Below are positions 38,205-49,935 of a stretch of DNA of 64,000 nt, piece after piece. Within the stretch, counting starts at the first letter, position 1. The number at the start of each line of letters is the position of its first letter. The translations under genes and the position numbers were made by a program. The DNA is taken from assembly GCA_964020155.1 (NCBI GenBank), contig OZ026560.1:2724259-2788258 (forward strand), written 5' to 3'. Source of the stretch: Chondrilla cf. caribensis (taxonomy: Eukaryota > Porifera > Demospongiae > Chondrillida > Chondrillidae). The notes beneath the pieces are model-generated. The model saw only the letters and a program-made list of their open reading frames with translations. It ran no database searches and had not been told where the DNA came from.

Positions 38205-38259
38205 CTTGAACAGCAGTTGTTAGCAGTTATGAATCTAGTTACGTACCTGGTCATGCAAG
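38205..38259. promoter_or_regulatory. MYDGF / ANK1 bidirectional core promoter
   Basis: The two start codons are 55 bp apart on opposite strands. The sequence (cagcagttgttagcagttat, then GAATCTAGTTACGTACCTGG) is repeated almost unchanged at 49936-49990 before ANK2 and in part at 61863-61902. Both genes must share control elements here; the 5' ends of the transcripts were not determined. Confidence 0.6.
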
Positions 38260-41200
38260 ATGGAGGATTTCTTTAAGGCTTGTGAAAGAGGGAACTTGGA
38301 CAAAGTCAAGAAGTTTGTCGAGGAAGGATGTGATGTGAACAAGACAAACAAAAGATTCAGACTTGGGGGAACACCACTAATGTATGCAGCTGGCGAGGGA
38401 AGATTTGATGTTGTAAAACACTTAATCGATCATGGTGCTGACGTTGGTAAAAAAGATGGTCGTAAGCGAACAGTACTTCACTATGCTAGTGAGAGGGGTG
38501 ACTTGAAAGTAGTCGAGGCATTACTTAGTAAGGGTGCAGAAATTGATGTAGAGGATGTGGGTCATTGTACTCCTCTAATGTTGGCAGCTGAAAGGGAACA
38601 CAATGATATTTCATTGTATTTAATCAATCATGGTGCTGATGTTCATAAGAAAGATGGTCGTAAGCGAACAGCACTTCACTATGCTAGTGAGAGGGGTGAC
38701 TTGAAAGTAGTCAAGGCATTACTTAGTAAGGGTGCAGAAATTGATGTAGAGGATGTGGGTCATTGTACTCCTCTAATGTTGGCAGCTGGAAGGGGACACA
38801 ATGATATTTTATTGTATTTAATCAATCATGGTGCTGATGTTCATAAGAAAGATGGTCGTAAGCGAACAGCACTTCACTATGCTAGTGAGAGGGGTGACTT
38901 GAAAGTAGTCAAGGCATTACTTAGTAAGGGTGCAGAAATTGATGTAGAGGATGTGGGTCATTGTACTCCTCTAATGTTGGCAGCTGGAAGGGGACACAAT
39001 GATATTTTATTGTATTTAATCAATCATGGTGCTGATGTTCATAAGAAAGAGGGTCGTAAGCGAACAGCACTTCACTATGCTAGTGAGAGGGGTGACTTGG
39101 AAGTAGTCGAGGCATTACTTAGTAAGGGTGCAGAAATTGATGTAGAGGATGAGGATCATTGTACTCCTCTAATATTAGCTGTGAAGTGTCAAATGTTTGC
39201 CATCATGTGTCACCTCATCAAAGCAGGTGCCAATGTAAAGCGATTAGTAGATTACTTCTCTGGTATTGTGAAGGATAGTTATCTTGGAAGGTACCTCTTC
39301 TTAAGCGCTCTCTCTTACGCCATTGACAATAATCTCATAGCAGAAGCAGGTGTGCTCATTACCAATGGTGTTGGTATTGAAGGAGAACTGGATAATCCAC
39401 CCAGGACTGCTCTAACATGGTCTGCTGAGAAAGGCCATGATTCAATAGTTAGGAACCTCATTCTTCAAGGAGTTAACGCCAACTACCAGGATGCCAGTGG
39501 TCGTAGTGCTCTTCATTTTGCTGCTTCTTCTAATCACATCCAGTGTGGTATCCTGCTAGTCGAAGCAGGAGCTGATTTGGGACTTAAGGATAGATATTCC
39601 CGTACACCCCTCTATTTGGCTTCCAAAGACCTCAAAGATGCCATAACCCAGACACTGTCATTCAATACGAAGAAGACCGTCTGTGTTATTGGTAATGCAT
39701 GCAGTGGTAAGAGCACACTTATTGCATCACTGCAGAATGAGAATGCTAAATGGTGGGAGACTTACTATCATTGGCTATTTGGAGTGAAAAACATCAGTGA
39801 ACGTACAGCTGGTATCGAACCAGTATCTCTCAGCAGTAAACGATACGGAGACACGTTGTTTCTTGACTTTGCAGGTCAGCACGAATACCATGGTCCTCAC
39901 GAAATGTTCCTGGAGTCCATTTCTAGCAAAAGTAGGTGCACTGTGACCATCATCATGGTTGTGAAAGTCACTGATGAAGAATCTGCTATTTCTCAACAAC
40001 TCGATCGATGGCTTCATCCTGTGTCTAAAATGGCTACAACCACGAATCCAATTCAAGTGATTGTCATCGGAAGCCACTGGGATAAGGTGAAATCCAAAGT
40101 GGAAGCCAAGAGCAAGTTGGAGCGCTGCTATCAAAGAGTTCAACAAAGCCTTTGTGATGCCCCTTTGAAGTTTCATGATGCATGCTACCTGGATTGCCGT
40201 CAACCTTACTCGAGTGATATCGAAAAGTTGTGTGAATACCTGAATGAGGTCCCAATACCTGAATACAAAGCAGCTGAAATATCCTACAGTATCTGTTGGG
40301 TCATCTCTCGTATGAAGACCTCACTGGACAGTGAAGCCATTCGAGTATCAGATTTCACAAAGTGGATTGAGGAGAACAAGGCCAATCTCCCCACCAACCT
40401 ACCACCATCAGAAGATGTCTGCAAGGATCTCTCATCCACAGGTCACTTTATGTACCTCCCCAACAAGGAAGACCCGTCCAATGGCTGGCTTGTACTGGAC
40501 CTTCCGTTCATACTCCATAAGGTATATGGGACTCTATTCTCCCCTTCAAAGAAGATTGTCAACAAATTCGGTCTTCTCAATTGTCAAAAGCTGTCAGTCC
40601 TTTTCCCCACACTGGATCAAGGAATGGTTTGCGATGTCTTAACCAGTTTAGAGTTCTGTATCGATGTGGATCCATCAATACTTGCAGAAGATGTCACCCA
40701 GCTGACTGAGAGCACAGACGAGGATCACGACCATCTGTTCTTCCCAGCACTGGTATCATCCCAGCCTCCTAAGGTCTTCCCGTGCTCTCAACAAGGCTGT
40801 CATGTGCTATCATGGCAGTTGGTAGTGGTCAGAAGGCCCTTCATATCTCCTCGTCTCCTTCAAACTATCATCCTTCGATTGGCAGCTAATCGCGTTTTCC
40901 ACTGCAAGCAAGATTCCGACACCAGGGAGCATTACTGTAGTGTGTGGTGGAACGGAATCTTCTGGCGGTCAACTGAAGATGTGGATGTAGCGGTTCAAAT
41001 CAGCGACAACACCGTAGTTGAGTTGATCGGAAGAAGCGAGGTTGGTCCGGAAGTTCTCTGTTCGTACATTTCAACCATCGCTGGAGACATCTCTGCCACA
41101 ATACATGAACTGTCCCCGACTCTATCAGCTACTGCATACATCATCCACCCAGCCGACCCTCAAGTGCTGCTGGAGAATCCCAGATCCCCCTCTCCTCACA

Positions 41201-42590
41201 AGAAGTTTGAGGTAGACTTTATGCTGGAGAGTATAAGAAATGGCAGAAGCACTTGTGTGTCTTGCCAAATAGAGGCACCAAGAAGGCCCATTTCTGATTT
41301 GTTTTGTGGTTTTGTCCCAAAAGAAGACGTTATTCGACATTTGTCTTTTGTTGCTGGTGAGTTTGTGTGTTTATGTGTATGTATACATGTGAACTGTGAT
41401 GTGTGCTATTGTATTGTACTGTGGTATTGTGTGTTGTGTGCTATTTGAACATATAACAACTCTACTTTATTCTACAGTGCACTATTTGTTCAGTATTGTC
41501 CTCTATCTGTTTGTGCATGTACTGTACATATGTACATGTGTACCACTGTATAGTACTATTACATTGTAGTTCTGTCTGTAATTCTTGGACATCCATTGTT
41601 CATTGCGAGTGTGTGTTGTTGTACTGTAGCAAGTACTGTACTTCATATTCCATACTTCCAGGTACAACAGCACCTCATCCTTGTCAAGTCTTTGACTGTG
41701 AAGCATTCATGGACAAGTTCAAGGAAAGATTCCTCCAATCTGTAGACTCACATGCCATTGTGTTGAGACTGGAGATAGAGAAGGTGATCTCTGAAGAACT
41801 TGCCTTCACCATTAAGCATCATTGTAGAAGTACTGGAAATGAAGAACTATTTCTACATCTTGGAAGAAATGCTGATCCAGGAAGTATCCGTAAACTGTGT
41901 GATGTGATAGTGAGAGAAGAAGGCTATGCTATGATGAACGAATTGGGGAGAGACATGAGAAGAGAATTGGATCTACACACAGGTATGCAATGCCATGTAC
42001 ATGTTGTCATGTAGCTCAATATGTGTATACCATTTTATTGCAAGTTGCATGCATTGTGTGCACATGTACGTATGTACTTTGTATGCTGTGTCTGAGATTT
42101 ACATGTACAAGCACAACAAACGTGATAGTGTGTGTTTGTGTTTAATGCATGTATTTTATATGAATAGATTGTCCTTCATTTTTCATTAGATTCCAAGCTG
42201 ACAACACCCACTGATCCTCTCCTGACCAAACCCACTGTCCCCGGTCAGACCACACCAATTGAGCCTCTCAAGACCACACCCACTGATCCCCTCCTGATCA
42301 CACCTACATTGAATGAGTTAAATCGTCAAGTGATCCCCCATGTTCGTCTTGATTGGCAGTCTGTCGGTCATCACTTGGAAGTAGATCCCTCCATGATGAA
42401 GGTCATAGATGATGACTATCACGATGATGTGGAGAAGTGTTGTCGTACCATGTTCACCAGATGGTTGTCTCATGATGAAGGTACAGGAGGAGCCCCAAGA
42501 CTCTGGAGAACAGTTCTCAAAGCTCTCAAGAATGTTGGATACACCAGTGTTGTTGGAGATGTGGAGAGAACACTGTTTGAGCATCAATAA
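38260..42590 (+). CDS. ANK1: ankyrin-ROC-COR-CARD-like-Death protein (3 exons, 1272 aa)
   Basis: Exons 38260-41356, 41662-41982 and 42190-42590, phases matching. About 14 ankyrin repeats (residues 1-460), including four couplets of 66 aa starting TALHYASERG and TPLMLAAGRG. Then a ROC-type GTPase: Walker A GNACSGKST (478), switch-II DFAGQHEY (536) and SHWD in the G4 position (605). A COR-like region and about 400 further residues follow. Exon 2 encodes a helical domain (FMDKFKERFLQSVDSHAIVL to REEGYAMMNEL) that I read as CARD-like. Exon 3 has a Thr/Pro linker and a Death domain (LDWQSVGHHL...RWLSHDEG...ALKNVGY). Metazoan DAPK1 has ankyrin-ROC-COR-Death behind a kinase; no kinase is present here. 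A cytosolic sensor or death-signalling role is inferred. Confidence 0.88.
38478..39170 (+). repeat. 198-bp coding repeats (ankyrin couplets) in ANK1
   Basis: Three and a half copies of a 198-bp unit that encodes two ankyrin repeats. The second and third units are nearly base-identical, including at silent sites. Confidence 0.95.
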
Positions 42591-42594
42591 CAGT

Positions 42595-44655
42595 ACCAAA
42601 TGAATGTTCTGTTTTATCAATGATCACCTCTACTACACACCCATTGATCCCCTCCAGACCACACCCACTGTTCCCTCCCACTAAACCTAGTGATTCCCGC
42701 TGTACTGCACCCAATTGTTGTTTCTAGAACACACACTTTTTCCTCCAGACCACACTGAGTCTCACTAATCCCCATAAGACCGCACCCACTGTTCCCTTCC
42801 AGACCACACCTCTGACTTATGTTCTCTACACTCTCATCTTAAGAAACACCTACTGGACTACACCCACTGGACCATGCCCACTGGAACACGCCCACTGATT
42901 CCCTCCAGAACTCACCCAGTGGACAGCAAGGACTGATACCCTCCAGACCACACCTAGTGATTTGCAATGGTCCTTGCCCACTGGACCACACCCAATGTTC
43001 CCCTCAAGATCTGTGGCTTTCCACTGAACTGCACCTAATGATCCCCTCAAGACCACACCCACTGTTCCCTTCCAGACATATCTCACCTAGTGAGTTCCAC
43101 TGGACTGCAATCAATGATCATCTCTAGAACACACCACTGGACCACACCCACCAATAGCCTCCAAAACACACCCACTGTTTCCCTCCAAAACACACCTACT
43201 GTTTCCCTCCAGAACACACCCACTGTTCCCCTCTAGAACGCACCCACTGGACCACACCCACTGTTCCCCTCCAGAATGCACCCACTGGACCACACCCACT
43301 GTTCCCCTCCAGAACGCACCCACTGGACCACACCCACTGTTCCCCTCCAGAGCGCACCTACTGGACCACATCCACTGTTTCCCTCCAGAACACACCCACT
43401 GGACCACATCCACTGTTCCCCTCCAGAACACCTCCACTACACCACACCCACTTTTTCCCTCCAGAACACACCCACTGTTCCCCTCCAGAACACACACACT
43501 GGACCACATCCACTGTTCCCCTCCAAAACACACCCACTGGACCACACCCACTGATAGCCTCCAGACTATGTGTAGTAATTCCCACTGGACCACACCTACT
43601 GATTCCCTCCAAACACACTGATCCCTCTATCCATATCTGAAGATTCCAACTGGACCAATCCCACCCATCACTTCAACACCCTATTTCCATTCAGATGACA
43701 TTAGTGGCTCTCACCTCATGATACCCACTGGTCCCCTTCAGACCACACCTAGTGATTTTGTCAAGACCGCACCCAATCATCACCTCCTGACTGATCCTCC
43801 TGGGTCACATGTGTTGATACCTACTGATCAGCACTATTATCTCCTTCAGACCACACCTAGTGCTTCCATTGGACCACACCCACTGCTCCTCACCAGATCA
43901 CATCTGTGGCCTCTACTGGATCACACCCATTGATCCCTCCAGACCACACCCAAGACCTCACCCAATGATGCCATCAAGACCACACCCAAAGATAACATCA
44001 AGACTACACCCAATGATCCCCTCAAAATCTCGTCCAATGATGCCATCAAGACCACAGCACCTACCTGCTCAAGACCTCACCCAATGATGCCATCAAGGCC
44101 TCATCCAATGATGCCATGAAGACTACACCCAAGAACGCTATCACGACTACACCCAATGATGTCCAATCTTACAACCGTTAATGCCCCATGACCACACCCA
44201 AGTATACTCTCAAGATCTTAATCACTGATCTCCTCAAGCTGCAACCACGGATCCCTTCCAGACTACACCCAATGATGCCATCATGCACATAGCACCTATC
44301 TACTCAAGACCTCACCCAATGAAGCTGCCAAGTCCACACCCAATGACCTTCTCAAGACCTCGTCCAATGATCCCCTTAAGACCACACCCAATGATCCCCT
44401 CACGATTACACACACAGCACCTACCTGCTCAATACCTCACCCAGTGATGCTCTTAAAACTTCCTCAATGATGCCCTCAAGACCACACCCAATGAAGCTGC
44501 TGAGACCACGCCCAATCTCCCAGCTCCCAGTGATGTTCTCAAGAATACCCAATGATGCCTTCATAACCGCAACCAATGATGCTTTTAACAGCACACCCAA
44601 TGGTGACATCAAGACCTCACCCAATGGTGACATCAAGACCTCACCAATGATGACC
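42595..44655. repeat. degenerate ccacaccca-type minisatellite downstream of ANK1
   Basis: About 2 kb of C/A-rich, irregular 24-30-bp units around gaccacacccactgttcccc, grading into gaccacacccaatgatgcc. No gene. The same repeat phrase encodes the Thr/Pro linker in exon 3 of ANK1. A homologous tract follows ANK2 (55320-57720). Confidence 0.9.
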
Positions 44656-44968
44656 ACACTCAAAATGTGCATACATGTATACGTATATGACTATTGTTAT
44701 GTATTTACATTGTTTTTCTATTATTTTGTTTATTGAGTCACTAAATGAATTATCAATTGAAGTAATTGAATTTATCACGAAGTGGGTATATTTACTGTAC
44801 ATTTTCTTAACTACTGACTAAATACAACAAGCACTTACATCACATTGAACCAAATACACTAACCTACATATCAGCAAAATGGAATACACATGCACACACA
44901 CAACATTTCACAACAGAAAATACTGAAACGAAGCACAGCTGTTTGTGGATTCCTGTTCTTGTAGCAGT

Positions 44969-45030
44969 CTACTTTGACTTTAGGTTCAGTTTAGATAGTC
45001 CACCTCTGAACTGTCCCATGATGCATCGAA
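44969..45030 (-). pseudogene. orphan last exon of a MYDGF paralog
   Basis: A 62-nt exon with acceptor (gctgtag) and stop codon encodes GQFRGGLSKLNLKSK, matching the last exon of MYDGF (also 62 nt, FRNSLSKLSVSSK). No other MYDGF exon lies beside it; sequence past 45150 is unrelated. It is the copied end of the paralog at 58033-59724. Confidence 0.8.
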
Positions 45031-45064
45031 CTACAGCAGACAAGGGAGCCACAGAACCAGGGCT

Positions 45065-45094
45065 GTCACATTAGGTTTCTCCCAACAAAATTAA

Positions 45095-45149
<55 letters not shown>

Positions 45150-45150
45150 C
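45065..45150. repeat. (CA)n microsatellite at a duplication boundary
   Basis: A CA run of about 50 bp, then CA/CCA-rich sequence to about 45285. Homology with 55.3-58.2 kb ends inside this tract. Confidence 0.9.
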
Positions 45151-45324
45151 ACACACACTACAAAACACACCCACCTACATCCACACCCATCCAACCACAT
45201 CCATCCACATCCACCCACACCCACACCCATTTACACACACACACATTACCACCCACACCCAGTACACACACACAAACGGAATTACAGAAATACGTACACA
45301 CATCTACAATAGTACACCTCTCAC

Positions 45325-46198
45325 CCTCTCCGCTATCCTGTGCAGAGTCCTCTCCAGTATCTGTCCCTCCTCTGACAGGAGTGTGTTGGCGTCCATGAGG
45401 AGTGTGGGGGAGTAGGGTTGTGGGTCCACCGTCGTCATCTTCTCCACGCCTGGTACCGTGAATTTGGCCTCCATCTCATTTGAAAACTCCTTGTAGTCCA
45501 CGTAGGATGGGTCTTTGTGAGAGCAGTACATAGTCACTGGTGAACCTCTATATAAGTATATGAAGACCACCTGTCTACAGAGTCCATATTTTGGTTGGTA
45601 TTTACAGACAGTACGCATACGTACGTACACACAAGAAGGGCATACAGGTACATACGTACACACACAAGAAGGGCATACAGGTACATACGTACACACACAA
45701 GAAGGACATACAGGTACATACGTACACACACAAGAAGGGCATACAAGTACATACATACGTACACACAAGAAGGGCATACAGGTACATACGTACACACACA
45801 AGAAGGGCATACAGGTACATACGTACGTACACACAAGAAGGGCATACAGGTACATACGTACACACACAAGAAGGGCATACAGGTACATACGTACACACAC
45901 AAGAAGGGCATACAGGTACATACGTACGTACACACAAGAAGGGCATACAGGTACATACGTACACACACAAGAAGGGCATACAGGTACATACGTACGTACA
46001 CAAGGGCATACAGGTACATACGTACACACACAAGAAGGGCATACAGGTACATGCGTACACACACAAGATAGGTATACAGGTACATACGTACACACGTACG
46101 TTGGGGACATTGTAGGCATTCTCCATCATGTCACAGAATCCCTTGTACCTTACTCTGCCGTCTTCAGTCCTGAAGTGGTCCGCTATCCTCTGTATTGA
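45325..46198 (-). CDS. possible EF-hand-type protein, two-exon fragment
   Basis: Exon 46100-46198 (phase 0 at both ends) reads IADHFRTEDGRVRYKGFCDM, an EF-hand-like loop with D, G and a Y-K-x-F helix start. A second open stretch, about 45325-45512, reads SYVDYKEFSNEMEAKF and then ILERTLHRIAERVRG. This pattern resembles multi-EF-hand proteins of ciliated eukaryotes, but that is from memory of the style only. The phase between the two exons could not be reconciled with the best acceptors, and no neighbouring exons were found, so it may be a gene fragment. Confidence 0.4.
45608..46095. repeat. 33-bp minisatellite (gtacacacacaagaagggca...)
   Basis: About 14 copies of a 33-bp unit (plus TACAGGTACATAC), some with an extra GTAC. 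Period 33 keeps all frames open on both strands. It lies inside the intron of the EF-hand-like fragment. Confidence 0.95.
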
Positions 46199-46207
46199 CT
46201 GAGTTTA

Positions 46208-46792
46208 GTGTGGACTATGACGAGTGTCAAGTACTTGTCACAGACAAAAAATTCAAGGAGAAGCGTATTGCAATTTTTTCCATGAAGATCACAGCAGAAG
46301 TAGAGGCTCCTGAAGATTATCCTGAGTTGAAGGGATACATTATCGAAGTGTCACAGAAGACTGGTACAGAGATAATAAATGGGTGAGTTAGAGCAGACTT
46401 CAGAGTGGAATTGAGTGCTATCAAAAATGAACTGTACACAATACAGACTACAACAAGACCTCAGACAAATTAATGCATGTACAGTTACTGTAGCCACACT
46501 TACGTATGTGTAGTTCTGTAATGGGTACTTTACTCATGAAAGATATTATACTTAAACACACTTTGATCTAAACCTTACACATCAGATTCAGTAGTGCTGT
46601 CTATGTCTATATACTTCATGCACAACATGCTTCTTTTCAAACAATGTTATGATCAGTGGAAACATGGACAACATGAATAAAGCACTGATATCTGCCCTGC
46701 CCAAAGGTCACTTGTTGATGACGCTACAGAGCAAACAGATGGTGGAGCTGTTAATGAAACTCATGGATGAGTATGTCAATGACCAAGATTGA
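46208..46792 (+). CDS. unidentified C-terminal coding exons (two)
   Basis: Exon 46208-46383 (acceptor gagtttag, donor GG/GTGAG) encodes a polar beta-rich stretch (TDKKFKEKRIAIFSMKITAE, then EVSQKTGTEII). The next exon, about 46656-46792, continues in phase with a helical end (MNKALISALPKGHLLM...QMVELLMKLMDEYV) and a stop. I do not recognise the family and no 5' exons are seen. The first exon abuts an opposite-strand exon at 46198, so the locus may be a rearrangement product. Confidence 0.4.
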
Positions 46793-46986
46793 GTTTATAT
46801 GTACAGCTGTAACAGTTATATAATATAAGGTTAGGGATATAGGGTTATATATACAAATGTATACAATGTACATAGATACATACATTGTATTCCAGATTGT
46901 CATGCTAATGAAGAGCACAAGGTCAAAATATATATGTAGCAATGCAATGATCAAAACTGATAATGCTATGATATGTAATAATCGCA

Positions 46987-47261
46987 GATCACAGGTTCAT
47001 AAGAAGTCAGCTGTTTGCCTCGGATGCCAGCCAGGGACAGAAACCTTTATCTTCACTCAAAAGAGTCAATTCACATCAAGTGGTGAAGAAATACCTCACG
47101 ACAGGCAGGTGTATCTGCTGCATGATACTGTGTTTGGAACACTTGGTCTCCCATCACCCCCTGTGAAGGAAATACCACCAGGCATAGAGCCACTCAAGAC
47201 AACAGTGTGCCTTCTCAAAACATGCCTGCAGGAAAACTTCATCAGTGGTCTGGCATTACTG
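46987..47261 (+). CDS. unidentified internal exon, possibly cut by rearrangement
   Basis: Open from a cgcag acceptor to a G/GTATGC donor, encoding SAVCLGCQPGTETFIFTQKS and ending PLKTTVCLLKTCLQENFISG. The Cys and hydrophobic pattern look like a real protein, and its end resembles the region before a P-loop in some uncharacterised ATPases (weak impression). No following exon is found before the LINE fragment and palindromes at 47.37 kb. Confidence 0.35.
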
Positions 47262-47367
47262 GGTATGCAATCAAACACATTTCCATTTGATATACCTTTA
47301 CATACGTAGATAAAGGAGATACATAGGTGTCACTCTAGGTATCACTACGTAGGTGTACATTTTTTAC

Positions 47368-47407
47368 AATTGTCAAGTTACATACATACGTATGTAACTT
47401 GACAATT
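47368..47407. repeat. 40-bp near-palindrome (18-bp arms, 4-bp centre)
   Basis: aattgtcaagttacatac and its exact complement flank ATAC. The same arm sequence is used by the longer palindrome at 47435-47488. Confidence 0.95.
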
Positions 47408-47434
47408 ATATGATATCATATAATTCAATCATTC

Positions 47435-47488
47435 ATCATATAATTGTCAAGTTACATACATATGTATGTAACTTGACAATTATATGAT
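47435..47488. repeat. 54-bp perfect palindrome
   Basis: Arms of 27 bp with no spacer (atcatataattgtcaagtta...), directly against the 5' end of the LINE fragment. Confidence 0.95.
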
Positions 47489-49200
47489 GCTGCTGCAGGA
47501 GGAAGTATCCAGAAGCTCCGTGAGTGGTGGGACAAGACCACAGCCATAGGACCAAACTATGGATATTTTGTAAACCCCAGCAAAACATGGCTTTTGGTCA
47601 AGGAAGACTATCTTGCAGAAGCTAAATCTGTCTTTAGAGACACAGACATTCAGATCACTTCCACTGGACAGAAGTACCTAGGATCATGTGTTGGTAGCAA
47701 TTCTTTCAAAGAGACCTTTGTGAAGAAGAAGGTGGAGCAATGGAAGAACCAAATCGAGAAACTTGCCCAAATAGCATCCAGTCAGCCCCATGTGGCATAC
47801 TGTGCCTTTAAACACGGCCTGAGAAACAAGTGGACATACCTGATTAGAACTACATCGAACATCGGAAGCTTGCTCCAACCCATAGAAGACACAGTTAGGA
47901 ATCTTTTTATCCCCGCACTGACAGGCCGACAAGCCATCAGTGATGAAGAGAGGAGACTCTTCTCACTCCCTACCAGTTTAGGTGGACTCGACATTAACAT
48001 AGTCACAGATGATTCAGAGCTAGAATTTGAGAATTCAAGAGCCATCACCAAACCACTCTCGAAGCTCATCACTGAACAATCAGGTCAATACTCTGACGAG
48101 ACTAGAGAGAAGCAAGAGCAACTGACACAAAAAGCAAGAAGGAATCGCCGCATTAGAAAGGCCAAGGAAGCAGAAGACCTTTTCAGTTTAGTCTCAGATG
48201 TCACAAGAAGAGCTATGGAGCATGCCAAGGAGAAAGGGGCATCGTCCTGGCTGAACACTTTGCCAATTATGGAACACGGTTTCGTTCTCCATAAGGGAGC
48301 TTTTCGAGATGCTCTGGCCCTAAGATATGGTTGGAAGCCTAAAAATATGCCGAAGCAGTGTATATGTGGAAGAGACAACAATGTAGACCATGCCTTAAGT
48401 TGCAGTAGTGGGGGTTTTCTGTCACTTAGGCATAATGAAATCCGTGACATGACTGCTGAAATAATGTCGACAGTTACATCATGCGTTGGTGTGGAGCCAG
48501 AGCTACAACCCTTATCGGGAGAAGTCCTCACTCAAAAGACAGCCAACAGACAAGATGGAGCTCGCCTGGATGTAAGATCCATGGGATTTTGGGAACGATC
48601 GCAAGTAGCATTTTTTGATGTAAGGGTATTTAATCCACTGGCTGCTACAAATCGCAACCACTCCCTGGAATCCTTGTACAAGAAAAACGAAAAGGAAAAA
48701 AGGAACGCCTATGAACAGAGAGTCAGAGAAATTGAGCATGGTTCTTTCACCCCCTTGGTCTTCTCCGCCACTGGAGGTATGGGACCCGCTGCCAAGACCA
48801 TTTACAGCAGATTGGCAGCCCTTATAGCCGACAAGAACGAGCAACCTTACTCCAAAACAATCAACCTGATTAGATGCAAGATAAATTTCAGTCTTTTACG
48901 ATCTGCAATCAGATGCATTCGTGGATCACGATCATCAAGAGGCCGACCTTCATTTGCTGTCTCTCCCCTCAACTTGATTTCTGCAGAGGGGAACATCCCT
49001 CAATTTTAATTCCTAGTGTGTCAATTTATTTCTTCCTCTGCTTTCTATGTAGTTATGATGGCCTTACATCACACACGTATTGATTTTACATGCAAATATG
49101 TTTCATACAGATTTTAATTTTAATTCAACTTTAATTTTATTTTTATTATCTGTTGATTCTCATAATAATATAAAAAAATTAAAAAAAAAGTTACATACAT
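47489..49200 (+). mobile_element. 5'-truncated non-LTR retrotransposon with restriction-like endonuclease
   Basis: An open frame to 49009 starts inside the reverse transcriptase, just after the catalytic YxDD motif (residual DAAAGGSIQKLREWWDK), and continues IGPNYGYFVNPSKTWLLVK, typical of non-LTR polymerases. Downstream are a Cys-rich finger (CICGRDNNVDHALSC) and a PD-(D/E)XK-like endonuclease core (GARLDVRSMGFWERSQVAFF, DVRVFNP). This order matches R2/NeSL-type elements with a C-terminal endonuclease. The 3' end is A-rich (49140-49190) and followed by (CATA)n. With the polymerase mostly missing it cannot move on its own. Confidence 0.8.
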
Positions 49201-49207
49201 ACGTACA

Positions 49208-49238
<31 letters not shown>

Positions 49239-49676
49239 TGACGCTGTGTTGTAGTTGTAGCCTGTCTAGGTGCTACAATAGTGATAAGGTTAAATACCTC
49301 GATAAATTATTAAGAAGTTAAATTGCTATTGCACACCTAGACATTAAAGGCCATATGAAACCACTGTTGAAGCCTATAGATATGTTGGATTGTGTTAGCA
49401 AGAAATACTTATTGCAGTAGAAGATCTAAGCAAGGGAATATCGCGATATTTAGTTAAATCGAGATATTGATGGGGACTAGTTAGCTAAATAACCTTCAAG
49501 AGGATATCCACCAGCACTATATACTATATTTCAACAATTTCCGTGATCTAGAGTAAGAATAGATGCATGACTGAGTATACCTATTAACATCTTCTTTAAA
49601 GCAAGAACTAAATTCCCCCAAAATGAAGTAATATAGCCTTCGCAAATGATAGAACAGAATAGAAGAATAGATAGGT
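49201..49676. other. intergenic, (CATA)n then unique AT-rich DNA
   Basis: A short (CATA)n tract to about 49235, then AT-rich sequence to the duplication breakpoint at about 49675. No gene seen. Confidence 0.6.
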
Positions 49677-49935
49677 CAACGTGCATACAGTACCGTCATC
49701 CTACACTTGACAAAGAAAAGAAGGAAACGGATGAACTACTTGGTACACGTGTGGAGGAATCGAAGAGCCTTCCCAGGTTAAAGCTACAATACGTTACAAA
49801 ACTAACCAGTTTGAAATCCGTAAAATGTTTTTGATTATCTGGTATTATGCTCAAATTATCCATAGCACCACTAGCCGAGTAGGCAGCAGAAAAGCACAGA
49901 ACGAACAACAATCCAATAAAGAAATCCTGCGCCAT
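49677..49935 (-). pseudogene. truncated MYDGF copy (exon 1 plus part of exon 2)
   Basis: Exon 1 (ATG at 49935) is intact and very close to MYDGF at 38076-38204 (MAQDFFIGLLFVLCF). Exon 2 begins correctly (DDGTVCTLTY) but homology stops mid-exon near 49675, where unrelated sequence begins. No later exons follow. It marks the left edge of the ANK2 duplication and keeps the shared promoter. Confidence 0.85.

Noticed and set aside
39775..40203. 142-codon minus frame opposite the ANK1 GTPase region (also 52484-52876)
   Set aside because: Antisense shadow of the conserved coding exon; repeated in ANK2 only because the sense strand is.
43111..43618. Minus-strand frames rich in Gly, Cys and Trp (collagen- or keratin-like look)
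   Set aside because: They arise from the C/A-rich degenerate repeat after ANK1; no conserved domain or splice sites.
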